64,000 nt of DNA from Chitinispirillales bacterium ANBcel5 (GCA_029688955.1 JARUKZ010000018.1:1-64000); one strand, 5' to 3'; shown: positions 35,870 to 45,104, numbered from the stretch's first letter. Program-made: numbers and translations. Notes: a model not told the origin generated them from the sequence alone.

Positions 35870-37261
35870 TTAAATCTCCCCATCACATTTTCTGTACAAA
35901 GTTCTTCGACCAATATCAAGAATAGCTGCCGCTCGACGTTTGTTTCCATTAACACTTTCCAGCACATGATAAATGTAGCGCTGCTCCATTTGTGCCAGTG
36001 TAAGAAACCTATTGTCATTCTTTTTAAACGCAAACTCTGAGCAGTTAATGTTTTCATTAGAGGAGGCAAAATCTCTTATTCTAGCGGGCAGGTTATCAAC
36101 CTGAATGCGATTTGTAGTGGCAAACGTTACACCCCGTTCAACAGCATTTCTAAGCTCTCTTACATTACCCGGGAAAGAGTAATTGGTAATAAGGTCAAGT
36201 GCTTGTGGTGAAAAGTCGGTGACTTTTTTATCCAGTGCAAGGGAAAATTGTTGTAAAAATTTTGCCGCCAGCAGCTCTACATCATCACCTCGTTCCCTTA
36301 AGGGTGGAACCCGGAGGGTAAAAGTTTCTAATCTATAAAAAAGGTCTTCCCTAAAACGGCTCTTTTTCACCTCTTCTTCGAGATCTCCGTGAGTTGCAGC
36401 TAAAACACGTACATTGACCTGATGTTCTCTGTTTTCCCCGATACGCCTGATTTTACCATCTTGTAGAATTCTGAGCAATTTAGCCTGGAGCGCAAGTGGC
36501 ATTTCGGCGATTTCATCCAGAAGCAGTGTACCGTCCTGAGCTTCTGCAAACAATCCCTGGCGACCTCTGTTTGCTCCTGTAAAAGACCCTTCTGCGTGCC
36601 CGAAAAATTCACTTTCAAGAAGGTGTTCTGGAATTCCTGCACAATTCACGGGTAAAAATACGTTTCCTTCACGTTCACTCTCTTCATGAATGGCTTTGGC
36701 CACCAGTTCTTTTCCTGAGCCGCTCTCGCCGACAATAAGCACCGGACCGCGGGCTTTAGCTACTTGCTTTATTTGATCGAATAATAACCGCATGGGTGTA
36801 CTTTTCCCATACATGCCGTGAAAAATATCACTTGAAAAAAGTCCCCGCATCCTGCTCACCACTTCTTTTAATTTTTTACTTTCAATGATTCTGTTTACAC
36901 AGAGTATAAAGTGTTCCAGATCAAGTGGTTTGGTCAGGAAATCATCTGCCCCTGCCCTGAGCGCTTCCACCGCTTTGGGAATGGTGCCAAAAGCGGTAAT
37001 AATTAAAAAACCGGGCGCAATACCCTCAACAGTTTGCTTAACTTTGCTCAAAAATGTTAGCCCATCCATCTGAGGTAATTTCAGATCACATACAAATAGA
37101 TCTGGTAAATCTTTTTGCATTGCCATCAAGGCCTCTTCAGCGGAAGACATCCATATGGCTTCAAGTCCCGAATCGATCACTTCTTCTTTCAGTAAGGTTC
37201 CAAGAGCCCTGTCATCTTCAATAATCCATACTTTGGAACCTGTTATATTTTCTTTTTTCAT
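35870..37261 (-). CDS. NtrC-family sigma-54 response regulator
   Basis: A 463-residue response regulator. Receiver domain 1-120: acidic pair EDD, phospho-acceptor Asp in FVCDLKLPQMDG near residue 57, and Lys in LTKPLD. AAA+ domain about 145-380: Walker A GESGSGKE, sigma-54 contact loop GSFTGA (usual GAFTGA), Walker B GTLLLDEIAEMP, and arginine segment FREDLFYRL. C-terminal Fis-type HTH about 420-463 (NGNKRRAAAILDIGRRTLYRK). It activates sigma-54 promoters after phosphorylation by the kinase encoded 13 bp upstream. ATG at 37259-37261 with GAGGA is preferred over the longer frame. Likely targets are the flanking DUF4168 genes. Confidence 0.94.
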   Translation of the reverse strand: MKKENITGSKVWIIEDDRALGTLLKEEVIDSGLEAIWMSSAEEALMAMQKDLPDLFVCDLKLPQMDGLTFLSKVKQTVEGIAPGFLIITAFGTIPKAVEALRAGADDFLTKPLDLEHFILCVNRIIESKKLKEVVSRMRGLFSSDIFHGMYGKSTPMRLLFDQIKQVAKARGPVLIVGESGSGKELVAKAIHEESEREGNVFLPVNCAGIPEHLLESEFFGHAEGSFTGANRGRQGLFAEAQDGTLLLDEIAEMPLALQAKLLRILQDGKIRRIGENREHQVNVRVLAATHGDLEEEVKKSRFREDLFYRLETFTLRVPPLRERGDDVELLAAKFLQQFSLALDKKVTDFSPQALDLITNYSFPGNVRELRNAVERGVTFATTNRIQVDNLPARIRDFASSNENINCSEFAFKKNDNRFLTLAQMEQRYIYHVLESVNGNKRRAAAILDIGRRTLYRKCDGEI

Positions 37262-37274
37262 ATGTTCCTCTTTC

Positions 37275-38753
37275 TTAGGCTGATGCGCAGCTCTGATCAC
37301 GAACGTAAAGTTTAAAAAGGCTGCCACCCAAAACACTATTACCAATTTCTATGGTACCATCATGTTCCTGAGCAACAGTGTGGACGATAGACAGTCCAAG
37401 CCCAGTTCCTTCCCCGACTGGTTTTGTCGTGAAAAAAGGCTCAAAAATCTTGCTTTTGATCTCTTCAGGTATTCCCGGACCATCGTCTTCGACATGAAAG
37501 GTAACCCCTTCATCAGTTCTTTCCCAGGAACAGCAAATATTTCCCTCAGCAGAACACTGAATGGCATTTCGGATTAAATTGGTTAATGCCTGCTGAACCC
37601 TTATGGGGTCAATTTTCACAACCGAAGCAACGCTGTGTGAGTCTTTGTGGACAACTAAATCTGTTCTGCTCTGCTTTAAGTCTTCATTAAGAGAATCAAT
37701 CACAGAAGAAATTAAATCAGATGGCCTTATTTCAGAGCACCTCAGGGGAGTTCTTCTGCTAAAATCAAGTAACTGACGTATTATGTACTCCATCCTGTTA
37801 ACTTCGTCCCGAATAGAGTGAAACGCCTCTCTTTGGGGCCCACTAAGATTTAATTTTCTCAGAGCACGTTGCGCTTTTCCACTGATTACACTAAGAGGTG
37901 TACCCAATTCATGGGCTGTACCTGCAGCAAGTCTGCCTAAAGCCGCAAGTTTTTGGGCATGACGCAGTTTTTCTTCAAGTAAACTTTGCTTTTTTCTATG
38001 CTTTTCAAGATCCTTTTCTGCGGACTCGATACTATCAAGCATAGTGTTGAATGTTTCTCCAAGTTGGACAATTTCCTTTGGACCACTGTCTGTATACCTG
38101 CTTTTTCTATTACCTTCTGTGATGCTATACATTACTGAGCTTAGTTTTTTGATGTGTTTTCCAATTGCTATATGGTGACCATAAAGCACAACTACGGATA
38201 AGATTATAAGTAAAAAACCCAAACTGATAAGCCCCTGTAAGCGGATGGATCCAAGGTGATCTCTAAAATCACTCTGTTTTCGGGTTAGCTGAAGCATCCC
38301 GGTTACTCTTCCCCCCATATCAGTAAGAGGTACAAAATAGGAGTACACTTCCCGACCAGCAATATGACCGAACTCTCCATAACGCTCACCCTCTCCTGCT
38401 ACCCGGTTCATCTGTTCGCTTTTGGCGCGGGGGTGGGGAGGACCAAGGCGCATAATCTCTTCTCCACTTTCATCATACACATAAGCACTATACACCCTCC
38501 CTATGGAAAAAACTGATTCAAGGGTCTGCTCCATACTACCCACCCTATCTCTTTCCAGTGCATGGCTAAGAGGAAGCTGTACTGCACGAGCTACAAGTTC
38601 AAGATCTTTTTGCATCTGTTCGATTACATGTTTTTGAACGGAAGCTAAAGCCAGATAGCTAAAAAGACCAACAGCTGCTATCAGAGGAAGGACTATATAG
38701 ATAATCATTATTACTTTAAAGCTTAGTTTTTTGGAAAAAAATGGTCTTCTCAT
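37275..38753 (-). CDS. membrane sensor histidine kinase, partner of the NtrC-type regulator
   Basis: A 492-residue kinase: TM1 about residues 13-35, a periplasmic sensor region of about 140 residues (single Cache-like, e.g. [21 protein letters not shown]), TM2 about 175-195, HAMP, coiled coil, HisKA with phospho-His in [12 protein letters not shown], and a complete HATPase domain ([45 protein letters not shown]). A near-perfect AGGAGGTG precedes the ATG at 38751-38753. It is transcribed with the regulator from the promoter at 38775-38803. The signal is unknown; an envelope stress is plausible. Confidence 0.94.
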   Translation of the reverse strand: MRRPFFSKKLSFKVIMIIYIVLPLIAAVGLFSYLALASVQKHVIEQMQKDLELVARAVQLPLSHALERDRVGSMEQTLESVFSIGRVYSAYVYDESGEEIMRLGPPHPRAKSEQMNRVAGEGERYGEFGHIAGREVYSYFVPLTDMGGRVTGMLQLTRKQSDFRDHLGSIRLQGLISLGFLLIILSVVVLYGHHIAIGKHIKKLSSVMYSITEGNRKSRYTDSGPKEIVQLGETFNTMLDSIESAEKDLEKHRKKQSLLEEKLRHAQKLAALGRLAAGTAHELGTPLSVISGKAQRALRKLNLSGPQREAFHSIRDEVNRMEYIIRQLLDFSRRTPLRCSEIRPSDLISSVIDSLNEDLKQSRTDLVVHKDSHSVASVVKIDPIRVQQALTNLIRNAIQCSAEGNICCSWERTDEGVTFHVEDDGPGIPEEIKSKIFEPFFTTKPVGEGTGLGLSIVHTVAQEHDGTIEIGNSVLGGSLFKLYVRDQSCASA

Positions 38754-38766
38754 TGCACACCTCCTG

Positions 38767-38792
38767 TGACACAAAAAATAGCACATGTGTCA
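38767..38792. promoter_or_regulatory. inverted repeat TGACAC-N14-GTGTCA over the kinase promoter
   Basis: Half-sites at 38767-38772 and 38787-38792 are 20 bp apart, two helical turns, and cover the -10 and spacer of the kinase promoter. It could be an operator. It also lies about 65-90 bp upstream of the divergent sigma-54 promoter, a normal distance for an activator site. Confidence 0.5.
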
Positions 38793-38803
38793 TTTAGATA
38801 CAA
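38775..38803 (-). promoter_or_regulatory. sigma-70 type promoter of the kinase-regulator operon
   Basis: Minus strand: -35 TTGTAT (38803-38798), a 17-bp spacer, -10 TATTTT (38780-38775). It leaves a leader of about 15 nt before the ATG at 38753. Confidence 0.5.
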
Positions 38804-38856
38804 ATTGTTGGTGGGTGTAGTGCATAAATAATGCATTATGGTGGAATTTAGGGTTA

Positions 38857-38871
38857 TGGCACGGTGTCTGC
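38857..38871 (+). promoter_or_regulatory. sigma-54 promoter of DUF4168 gene 2
   Basis: TGGCACGGTGTCTGC matches the consensus TGGCACG-N4-TTGC with one mismatch; GG at 38858-38859 and GC at 38870-38871 are 10 bp apart. Start of transcription is expected near 38883, about 135 nt before the coding region. Confidence 0.85.
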
Positions 38872-39017
38872 ATATAATGGCGTGACAGAGAAGATGTATC
38901 GTGATAAAGTAATTGTAGTTTAGGAAGCGCTGGAAGGGGGGAATAAGAAGTAAGCGCAAATTTTAAGAACAGTTTTGAGAAAATTCATTGATATTTTTTT
39001 TTTAATGGGAGGACTAT

Positions 39018-39398
39018 ATGTTATCAGCAAAAAAAATAACTAGTGTGATTTCTGCACTAACTCTGACTTTCTTCTTTGTAGCACCATCAATTGCTCAGGA
39101 AGCTCCACCACCAAGTGCTGCTGAGCCAGTAGCAGAAGTTGAAGTAAGTGAGCAGGATCTTGAGAAAACAGCAGATGCTTATCGAAAAATAGCGGCCGTA
39201 CAGCAGCAGTTACAGGCTGAACTCCAAACCGCTGAGGACCAGGAAAGCAGATTACAATTACAGCAGAGTGCCAACAAGAATATGATGGAAGCTGTAGAGA
39301 GTTCTGGTTTGAGTGTTGAGCAATATAATACGGTTATGCAACAGGTTAATGCTGATAAGGAACTTGCTCAAAAATTTCAGCAATTGATGATGGAGTAA
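39018..39398 (+). CDS. exported DUF4168 protein, paralogue 2
   Basis: A 126-residue secreted protein, paralogue of the one at 35.5 kb. The signal peptide ends near residue 25 (APSIAQE). The mature part starts with a Pro/Ala/Glu-rich stretch and continues as a helical DUF4168 domain with Gln-rich repeats (VQQQLQAELQTAEDQ) and the same C-terminal signature, GLSVEQYNTVMQQVNADKELAQKF. It shares the pattern D-A-Y-R-K-I-A with its paralogue. GGGAGGA precedes the ATG, and a sigma-54 promoter lies 147 bp upstream. Function unknown; regulation by the adjacent two-component system is a strong inference. Confidence 0.85.
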   Translation: MLSAKKITSVISALTLTFFFVAPSIAQEAPPPSAAEPVAEVEVSEQDLEKTADAYRKIAAVQQQLQAELQTAEDQESRLQLQQSANKNMMEAVESSGLSVEQYNTVMQQVNADKELAQKFQQLMME

Positions 39399-39428
39399 AT
39401 CCGCTAACACAGGAAAATTCTTTTTTGG

Positions 39429-39469
39429 TGAAAGCCACCTAAATCCAGAAAACTACAGCCTGGCTTTCA
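39429..39469. repeat. 9-bp inverted repeat downstream of DUF4168 gene 2
   Basis: TGAAAGCCA (39429-39437) pairs with TGGCTTTCA (39461-39469) around a 23-nt loop. It could end transcription from either side, but there is no U tract. Confidence 0.35.
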
Positions 39470-39566
39470 GTACACAGAAAAGAGTAGGGGAGGTGGGAGC
39501 AGATTCTGATTGCCTCCTGGATTCTGTTTCCACAAACCTCTCCATTTAAGCAACTACAGTTGACTC

Positions 39567-40688
39567 TTATAACACCACCATATTGTCTCTGTGTATTACT
39601 TCAGGAAATTGTACGCTACCCAGCTTTCTTTTTATTTCGCTTGTTTTACAACCCTTTATAGAATCTATCTGAGTTGATGGAAAATTCACCATTCCTCTTG
39701 CAATCACTTGTTTATCTAAACAGGTGATATCTACCATATCGCCGATTCTAAAATTACCGGAGAAATCAAGGATTCCCGCTGCAAGAAGGCTTTTTCCTTT
39801 CTCTTTGATGGCTTTGCAGGCACCATCATCGACTGTAACTTTTCCATGAGACTGCCCGGTAAAAGCCAGCCATCGGTGCTTGGAGGTCATCTTTTTTTCT
39901 GATGGCAGGAAAAGAGTCGAGCAGTTGTTCTCTTTTAACACTGATAAAAGCGAACTTGAAAATCCATCTCCAATAAGTGATGGAATTCCGGCGCGGGTGA
40001 GCATTTCAGCGGCTTTTAGTTTAGTTGTCATTCCACCTACACTGATATTGCTTATATTCTCAGATGCCATTTTGTGCACTGATGAACAAAGGTGAGAGAT
40101 TACAGGAATATGCCGGGCATCTTTATGTTTCTGTGGGTTTTTATCGTACAGGCCACCTACATCGGTTAGGTTAACAAAAACATCGGCATGGGATAACAGA
40201 GAAATTTGTGCAGCGAGTACATCATTGTTTCCAAACTGAATCTCTTCTGTTCCCACTGAATCATTTTCATTAACAATTGGTATGATACGACAATCCAGGA
40301 GCTGAAATAGTGTATTACGGAGATTGAGATATCTCTTTTTACTCCTTAAATCATCCCAGGTGAGAAGAACCTGTCCTATGTTTACATCATGAGTCGAAAA
40401 AAAGGATTGATAGATATCCATTAATTTGATTTGACCCACACTTGCACAGGCCTGTTGAAGGGGTATTGTTTCTGGTCTTTTTTTTACCTTTAGTACATCC
40501 ATTCCATGAGCAATTGCTCCCGAAGAGACGAGTATTACACGTAGCCCTTTTTTATGTAAAAAAGAAAGATCTTCAGCAAGTTGTTTAACCCTTTGTTCTT
40601 TGCCCTGAGCGGTAAGAATTCTGCTGCCGGTTTTGACTACAATTGTTTTTATATTATATAATTCAGTTCTAAATAGAGTGGAAGTCAT
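39567..40688 (-). CDS. proB: glutamate 5-kinase
   Basis: ProB phosphorylates glutamate in the first step of proline synthesis. The 373-residue protein has the amino-acid kinase domain (about 1-265: VVKTGSRILT, VSSGAIAHGMDVL, QACASVGQIKLMDIYQ, NENDSVGTEEIQFGNND) and a C-terminal PUA domain (about 280-373), the standard bacterial layout. No proA or proC is in the window. The start has no clear Shine-Dalgarno sequence and lies 35 bp after the upstream lipoprotein gene, so the three genes may form one transcript. Confidence 0.96.
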   Translation of the reverse strand: MTSTLFRTELYNIKTIVVKTGSRILTAQGKEQRVKQLAEDLSFLHKKGLRVILVSSGAIAHGMDVLKVKKRPETIPLQQACASVGQIKLMDIYQSFFSTHDVNIGQVLLTWDDLRSKKRYLNLRNTLFQLLDCRIIPIVNENDSVGTEEIQFGNNDVLAAQISLLSHADVFVNLTDVGGLYDKNPQKHKDARHIPVISHLCSSVHKMASENISNISVGGMTTKLKAAEMLTRAGIPSLIGDGFSSSLLSVLKENNCSTLFLPSEKKMTSKHRWLAFTGQSHGKVTVDDGACKAIKEKGKSLLAAGILDFSGNFRIGDMVDITCLDKQVIARGMVNFPSTQIDSIKGCKTSEIKRKLGSVQFPEVIHRDNMVVL

Positions 40689-40723
40689 AGTTTTTTGTCA
40701 TGTTAGAAGTGAAAAGTAGTAGA

Positions 40724-41335
40724 TTACCTGCCTCTCTTGAGGTATTTTCTTTCCATCTGAAGGATTACTTCTCTAAGGCTTTGAATCGTATTTTCAAGAG
40801 AATCTCTTTCTGCATAGCAGTTTTTCATAACTTGAGCAAGAGATTCAAGATTTTGTTTTCTTTCTTTTCTCTCCTTTTCTTCATTGATTTCCATTATAGT
40901 TAATTTTTGGAGTGTATTTTCAAGTGTTCTTTGCGAATCTATATAGTGTTTGAGTAAACGAACCCAGGCACTGGCCTGTTTGGCACGTGAGTCGTAGGGG
41001 TATAGGTTAAAAAAGGTAGTAAATTCTACCAAGGCACAGTGATAATCGGGGGTTGGATTAAGAGGAGAAATATACAGGGTGGCTAAAGTAAACTGTGCAT
41101 CCATACCCTGAGATGAATAGGGTATGGAGTCTGCAATTTTACCTAATCTCGTGATAGCAGAATCAAAATCTATATCGTTTGAGAGTAAAAGGTTTTGAGT
41201 ATCCCTAACTAAATCTTCCTGAGGGGGAATAGTTGTTAAACAGCCTGCAAGTGATAGAATCAAGACAAAAATCAGAAAACAGGCTGAAACAGGAGCTGAG
41301 CGATATATAATAACCTCCAGATTACACAGATCCAT
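40724..41335 (-). CDS. lipoprotein with helical repeats and coiled coil (QseG-like)
   Basis: A 203-residue lipoprotein with lipobox LSLAGC near residue 32, a TPR-like region (ALVEFTTFFNLYPYDSRAKQASAWVRLL near 95) and a charged C-terminal coiled coil (about 130-200). This resembles QseG/YfhG, an outer-membrane lipoprotein encoded between a kinase and its NtrC-type regulator. Here it overlaps the 3' end of a kinase-like gene by 14 bp. The ATG used lacks a close ribosome binding site, while a GGAGG lies 17-21 bp inside the frame with no standard start codon after it. The start is therefore uncertain. Confidence 0.7.
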   Translation of the reverse strand: MDLCNLEVIIYRSAPVSACFLIFVLILSLAGCLTTIPPQEDLVRDTQNLLLSNDIDFDSAITRLGKIADSIPYSSQGMDAQFTLATLYISPLNPTPDYHCALVEFTTFFNLYPYDSRAKQASAWVRLLKHYIDSQRTLENTLQKLTIMEINEEKERKERKQNLESLAQVMKNCYAERDSLENTIQSLREVILQMERKYLKRGR

Positions 41336-42422
41336 CCAGATTGATCATCTGTTCTCCGTTTGAAGTATAGTCTTTTGTGACCGGATTTTTAATTTCTCGT
41401 AATTTTTTAGTCACTTTAGAAATTCTCTCTGCTTCAAAAATTATGGCACGCACCCGATCTTTCATAATTTCGGGATAATCTTCCATTGAAAGTTCAAGAA
41501 ATTGAGCATTACCTGAAATTATCATCAAAGGATTATTAATTTCATGATTTATAGAAGCTACAATTTCACCTATAGCAGCCATTCGTTTTGAGCGTACCAA
41601 CTCATCCTGAGCATTCCTTAGCTCAACGGCCATATTAAAGAACGCTGTTGCAAGATCACCGATTTCATCTTTTGGGTATCCAAAAGGGTTGATATTAAAA
41701 TCCCCTTTTGCTACCGAGTTAGCTGACTCTTTTAGCCTACGCAATGAATTGGTAATGGCTCTCGAGAAAAGGAACCCAAATAATATAGAAAAGAGCGTCA
41801 TCCCAGTAAAGATTAAAATCGTGACTCGGCTCACATTTTTGATTCTGTTCTCCATTTTACCTATATAAAAAACATTAAGCTTATCGATTGAAATTAAAGC
41901 AGAATCCAGCTCCGTGTTGAGTTTTTTTCCGATATCCTTCATTAAAGCGGGATATGAGAGCCTTTGGCTCGTGTAGTCCTGGGCTGAGTTGCGAACACTG
42001 ACTAATGAATCAAAGAGTACATTATAGAAATCGTTATACTCTGCCAAATTTTTGATATGCTTTGAGTATGAGTGGTTTGCTGAGGTCGAATAGTTATTCA
42101 TCAAAAGAGAATCATAAAAACGCAAAGAATCCACACATACCTCAAGAGTAGCCAGCTTAAATTGAATTTCGTGATTAACATCCCTGAAATTATCGATCGA
42201 TTCATGTATACCGACATTTTCAAAGCTATAAGCAATAAGGTCCTGATTGTTGTGAAGACCTCTGAGGTGCAGAAGAGTGTTTTTTATCTCATTTTGGTAT
42301 TTTAATATGTTTGATATGCTTGTTAGATCCTGGGTTTTATCTACAATTATAAAAAGAAACAGGTTTAGAAAGATTATTACCAGAAATCCGCCAAACAACT
42401 TAAATGCTATAAATCTTCTCAT
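41322..42422 (-). CDS. histidine-kinase-like sensor without an ATPase domain
   Basis: A 366-residue membrane protein: TM1 about residues 9-27, a helical periplasmic domain (about 30-190), TM2 about 200-222, HAMP (about 225-275), then a HisKA domain with phospho-His in the box ASINHEINNPLMIISGNAQF near residue 305. It stops 50 residues later, so the HATPase catalytic domain is absent. The end (MINLDGSV) is clean, with no remnants of a kinase downstream; the next gene starts within its last codons. It may be phosphorylated by another kinase or simply relay a conformational signal. Confidence 0.85.
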   Translation of the reverse strand: MRRFIAFKLFGGFLVIIFLNLFLFIIVDKTQDLTSISNILKYQNEIKNTLLHLRGLHNNQDLIAYSFENVGIHESIDNFRDVNHEIQFKLATLEVCVDSLRFYDSLLMNNYSTSANHSYSKHIKNLAEYNDFYNVLFDSLVSVRNSAQDYTSQRLSYPALMKDIGKKLNTELDSALISIDKLNVFYIGKMENRIKNVSRVTILIFTGMTLFSILFGFLFSRAITNSLRRLKESANSVAKGDFNINPFGYPKDEIGDLATAFFNMAVELRNAQDELVRSKRMAAIGEIVASINHEINNPLMIISGNAQFLELSMEDYPEIMKDRVRAIIFEAERISKVTKKLREIKNPVTKDYTSNGEQMINLDGSV

Positions 42423-42531
42423 ACTCTATGAACCTGAAAATAATTTGAATAAAATAATGTAGTAGTATATTATTATTAGACCGAAAACGCAATGACCTAA
42501 ACAAGGTTTTATTAAAACATTTTGTACTGTG

Positions 42532-44958
42532 CTAAAAATCGTGCCCAAGAGAGAAATAAAACTGGTGTTCTCTGTTTAAGTTGAAATGTTCTGAAGCTAC
42601 AATCAAATTGCCGTATGAAATGCTTATTGGACCAAAAATGGTTTTATATACCACCCCTACTCCTGAGCCCAGAAGACTTTGGTACAAAAATTCTGATGGT
42701 AGTTTCCTTGTAACAAAATCAGCATCTCTTTTCCATACTCTACCCCAGTCCAGATCAAAAGTGAGTAACAAATTAGTGTTAATTCTAAAGGAATAATCAA
42801 GATGAAGTGATGCTAATATATCTCCGGTTAGTGATCTTGTACTGAGGCCTTTAAAGGGGATGTTATTATACATATCTATATCTTTATATCCATGCTCTTG
42901 AAATGAGCCGCCAAGATAAACTCTTTCAACTTCAGGAAGAGTAGAATTAGACCATGCCCAGGTGAAACGTGAATGAATGGTATGGCTGTTTCCAAGGGTG
43001 AAATAAAGCCCTGAACTACCATCAATTTTTAGAAAATCTTCACTTCCTGGTAGTGGTTTTAAAGCACTGGTTAATGCTATAGTATGGTTCCAACCGTTTC
43101 TGGGGAAGGGTTTTTCATCTATGGTATCGTAAATAAAACGCAAGAGAAAATAGGGGACGCTTCTATTGAATCTAAATCCAACACCATCATCAAGTAAACT
43201 CCTGTTTCTATTTCTTAAGTCAAACAGCTCATATTTTATGCCACTAGTAAAAGAAAGTGACTTAAGAATTTGGGCACCACCAGAAGCCATAAAACCTGTT
43301 TTTCTTAGGAATAGTGTTTCTTTGCTAATTGAGTCACGATCATATACTCTCTCTTTAGAGATGTAGCCTTTTAGAAGAATGTTATTAGCAAAGTCACTGG
43401 TAAAAAGATAGTTCCCCTGAAGATCAACAGCGTATTTTTCACGTCTCAGGCCGTATTGTAGATACAAAGAAGAGGTAATTCCTGTTCCCCAAATATTTTC
43501 ATAGGCCGGATGAATGTATCCTTCAAGCCTGTGAAACTCATCATACCTGAGACCGCTGCGTAGACGTAAGTATTTTTTTTCTTGCAAAACCACACTTAAA
43601 CGTGCTTGGTCATCAATATCTATATTCACAGTTTCAAATAAATCTGTTGAATAAAGACTTTCTGTAGAGCTTCCAATCAGCTCTTCGGAAAGTGTCATAC
43701 CTGTATCGAGACCACTGGCGGTAGTAAGAAATTGTGGGTTGGTACGTTTAGCACCCTGAAAAACAACTTCGGTAATTCTAGTCGGTTTAACGGTTATTGT
43801 ACGTATTGAGCTGTTCTCACAAAAAAGATCCGACTTTATTGTTTTGAATTCAGATAATTCTCTGGGCAGTTTTGAGGAAAGTGAGGAGAGAATATTGTGA
43901 CATGAATCTAAGGTATCCATATATGTCTCTGCTATTTTTTCTCCGTTTATATCCAAAACCCTAACCCTTACAGTATAACTTTTATTCTTTCGCTGGTTAT
44001 CATTGTATAATTTTTGCAATTTTTGGACGATCTGTGGAAGTTGTTCCTTTGTTGCGGCATACCCAATTTCAATCAGAGTATCTAGATTGTTGAAATTTAG
44101 ATTTGTGAAGCCATCAAGTTCAGGGCGTATTACAATATCTGCCATATCTATTTCAAGACGTTTATTTTTTTCGATACCGATGGCAACAATCTGATCAACA
44201 ATTCTGATGGGATTATCAAGATCCTCCCTACCCCAAAGAGATGAAGTTACATCTATTGCAACTACAAACTGAGCCCCTTCATCTCTGGCTGTTTCTACTG
44301 GAATATTAGAGCTTATCCCACCATCAATAAGAAGCTTTTCACCTTTTTGCACCGGAGAGAACGCAAGCGGGACCGCACAGGAGGCTCTGACTGCACTTAT
44401 GAGATTTCCCTCACTGAAAACATATTTATTACCAGTGAGAATATCGGTGGATACAATTCTTAAAGAAACAGGAAGTTTACTGAAATCATTTGATGCCATG
44501 AACTGGGGAGAGAGGAGCTTTGGAGAGAGATGATTGTAAAAGGCCTGACCGTGAGAAATTGAATTTGGAAGTATCGGACGAAAATTATTATCAAAGCGGA
44601 TTTCAAAGAGGTAATTAACATGAGATGTTTTTTGGTTAACAAAAAGATTTTGTCGTTTACTTCTGTTTTTAAGGAAAGCTTCCCAGTTAATATTTTTTAT
44701 CAGTGATTTAATTTCAGATAACTCATAACCACTTGCATAAAGTGACCCGATCACCGAACCCATACTTGATGCAACAATTAGATCTGGTTTAACCCCCGCT
44801 TCCTGAAGCGCTTTTAATACTCCTATCTGAGCTACACCGCGGGCGCCCCCGCCACTTAAAACCAGGGCAAAGCGATATTTTGCATTTGGCGAAAAGAGGT
44901 AAGCTGAAAACAGGAGTAAAAGAAGACATCCTGTAACAATTCTTTGAGGTTTTTTCAT
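42532..44958 (-). CDS. patatin-like phospholipase with D15 barrel (PlpD/type Vd-like)
   Basis: An 808-residue exported protein. After a signal peptide the patatin domain (about 28-310) holds the oxyanion loop GGGARGVAQIGVLKAL, the nucleophile segment VASSMGSVIGS (A-x-S-x-G, not G-x-S-x-G), and the catalytic Asp in LIDGGISSN. A POTRA-like segment (about 380-460, VKPTRITEVVFQGAKR) leads into a 16-strand-type D15/BamA barrel to the C-terminal Phe (FYFSLGHDF). This is the PlpD design, a lipase delivered through its own barrel. It is transcribed alone. Confidence 0.92.
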   Translation of the reverse strand: MKKPQRIVTGCLLLLLFSAYLFSPNAKYRFALVLSGGGARGVAQIGVLKALQEAGVKPDLIVASSMGSVIGSLYASGYELSEIKSLIKNINWEAFLKNRSKRQNLFVNQKTSHVNYLFEIRFDNNFRPILPNSISHGQAFYNHLSPKLLSPQFMASNDFSKLPVSLRIVSTDILTGNKYVFSEGNLISAVRASCAVPLAFSPVQKGEKLLIDGGISSNIPVETARDEGAQFVVAIDVTSSLWGREDLDNPIRIVDQIVAIGIEKNKRLEIDMADIVIRPELDGFTNLNFNNLDTLIEIGYAATKEQLPQIVQKLQKLYNDNQRKNKSYTVRVRVLDINGEKIAETYMDTLDSCHNILSSLSSKLPRELSEFKTIKSDLFCENSSIRTITVKPTRITEVVFQGAKRTNPQFLTTASGLDTGMTLSEELIGSSTESLYSTDLFETVNIDIDDQARLSVVLQEKKYLRLRSGLRYDEFHRLEGYIHPAYENIWGTGITSSLYLQYGLRREKYAVDLQGNYLFTSDFANNILLKGYISKERVYDRDSISKETLFLRKTGFMASGGAQILKSLSFTSGIKYELFDLRNRNRSLLDDGVGFRFNRSVPYFLLRFIYDTIDEKPFPRNGWNHTIALTSALKPLPGSEDFLKIDGSSGLYFTLGNSHTIHSRFTWAWSNSTLPEVERVYLGGSFQEHGYKDIDMYNNIPFKGLSTRSLTGDILASLHLDYSFRINTNLLLTFDLDWGRVWKRDADFVTRKLPSEFLYQSLLGSGVGVVYKTIFGPISISYGNLIVASEHFNLNREHQFYFSLGHDF

Positions 44959-45104
44959 TTTTGTGTTCAGTTTGTTTTGCGAATATGTAAGTTTTACTAT
45001 CCTACACTAAAATAAGCCGTTTAAAAAAAATGAGCTTTTCAAGGACCGTTTCATAAAAGTATCTTAAAAATATATAAAAAAGAGCCCTTGATGGTTAGGG
45101 AGAT

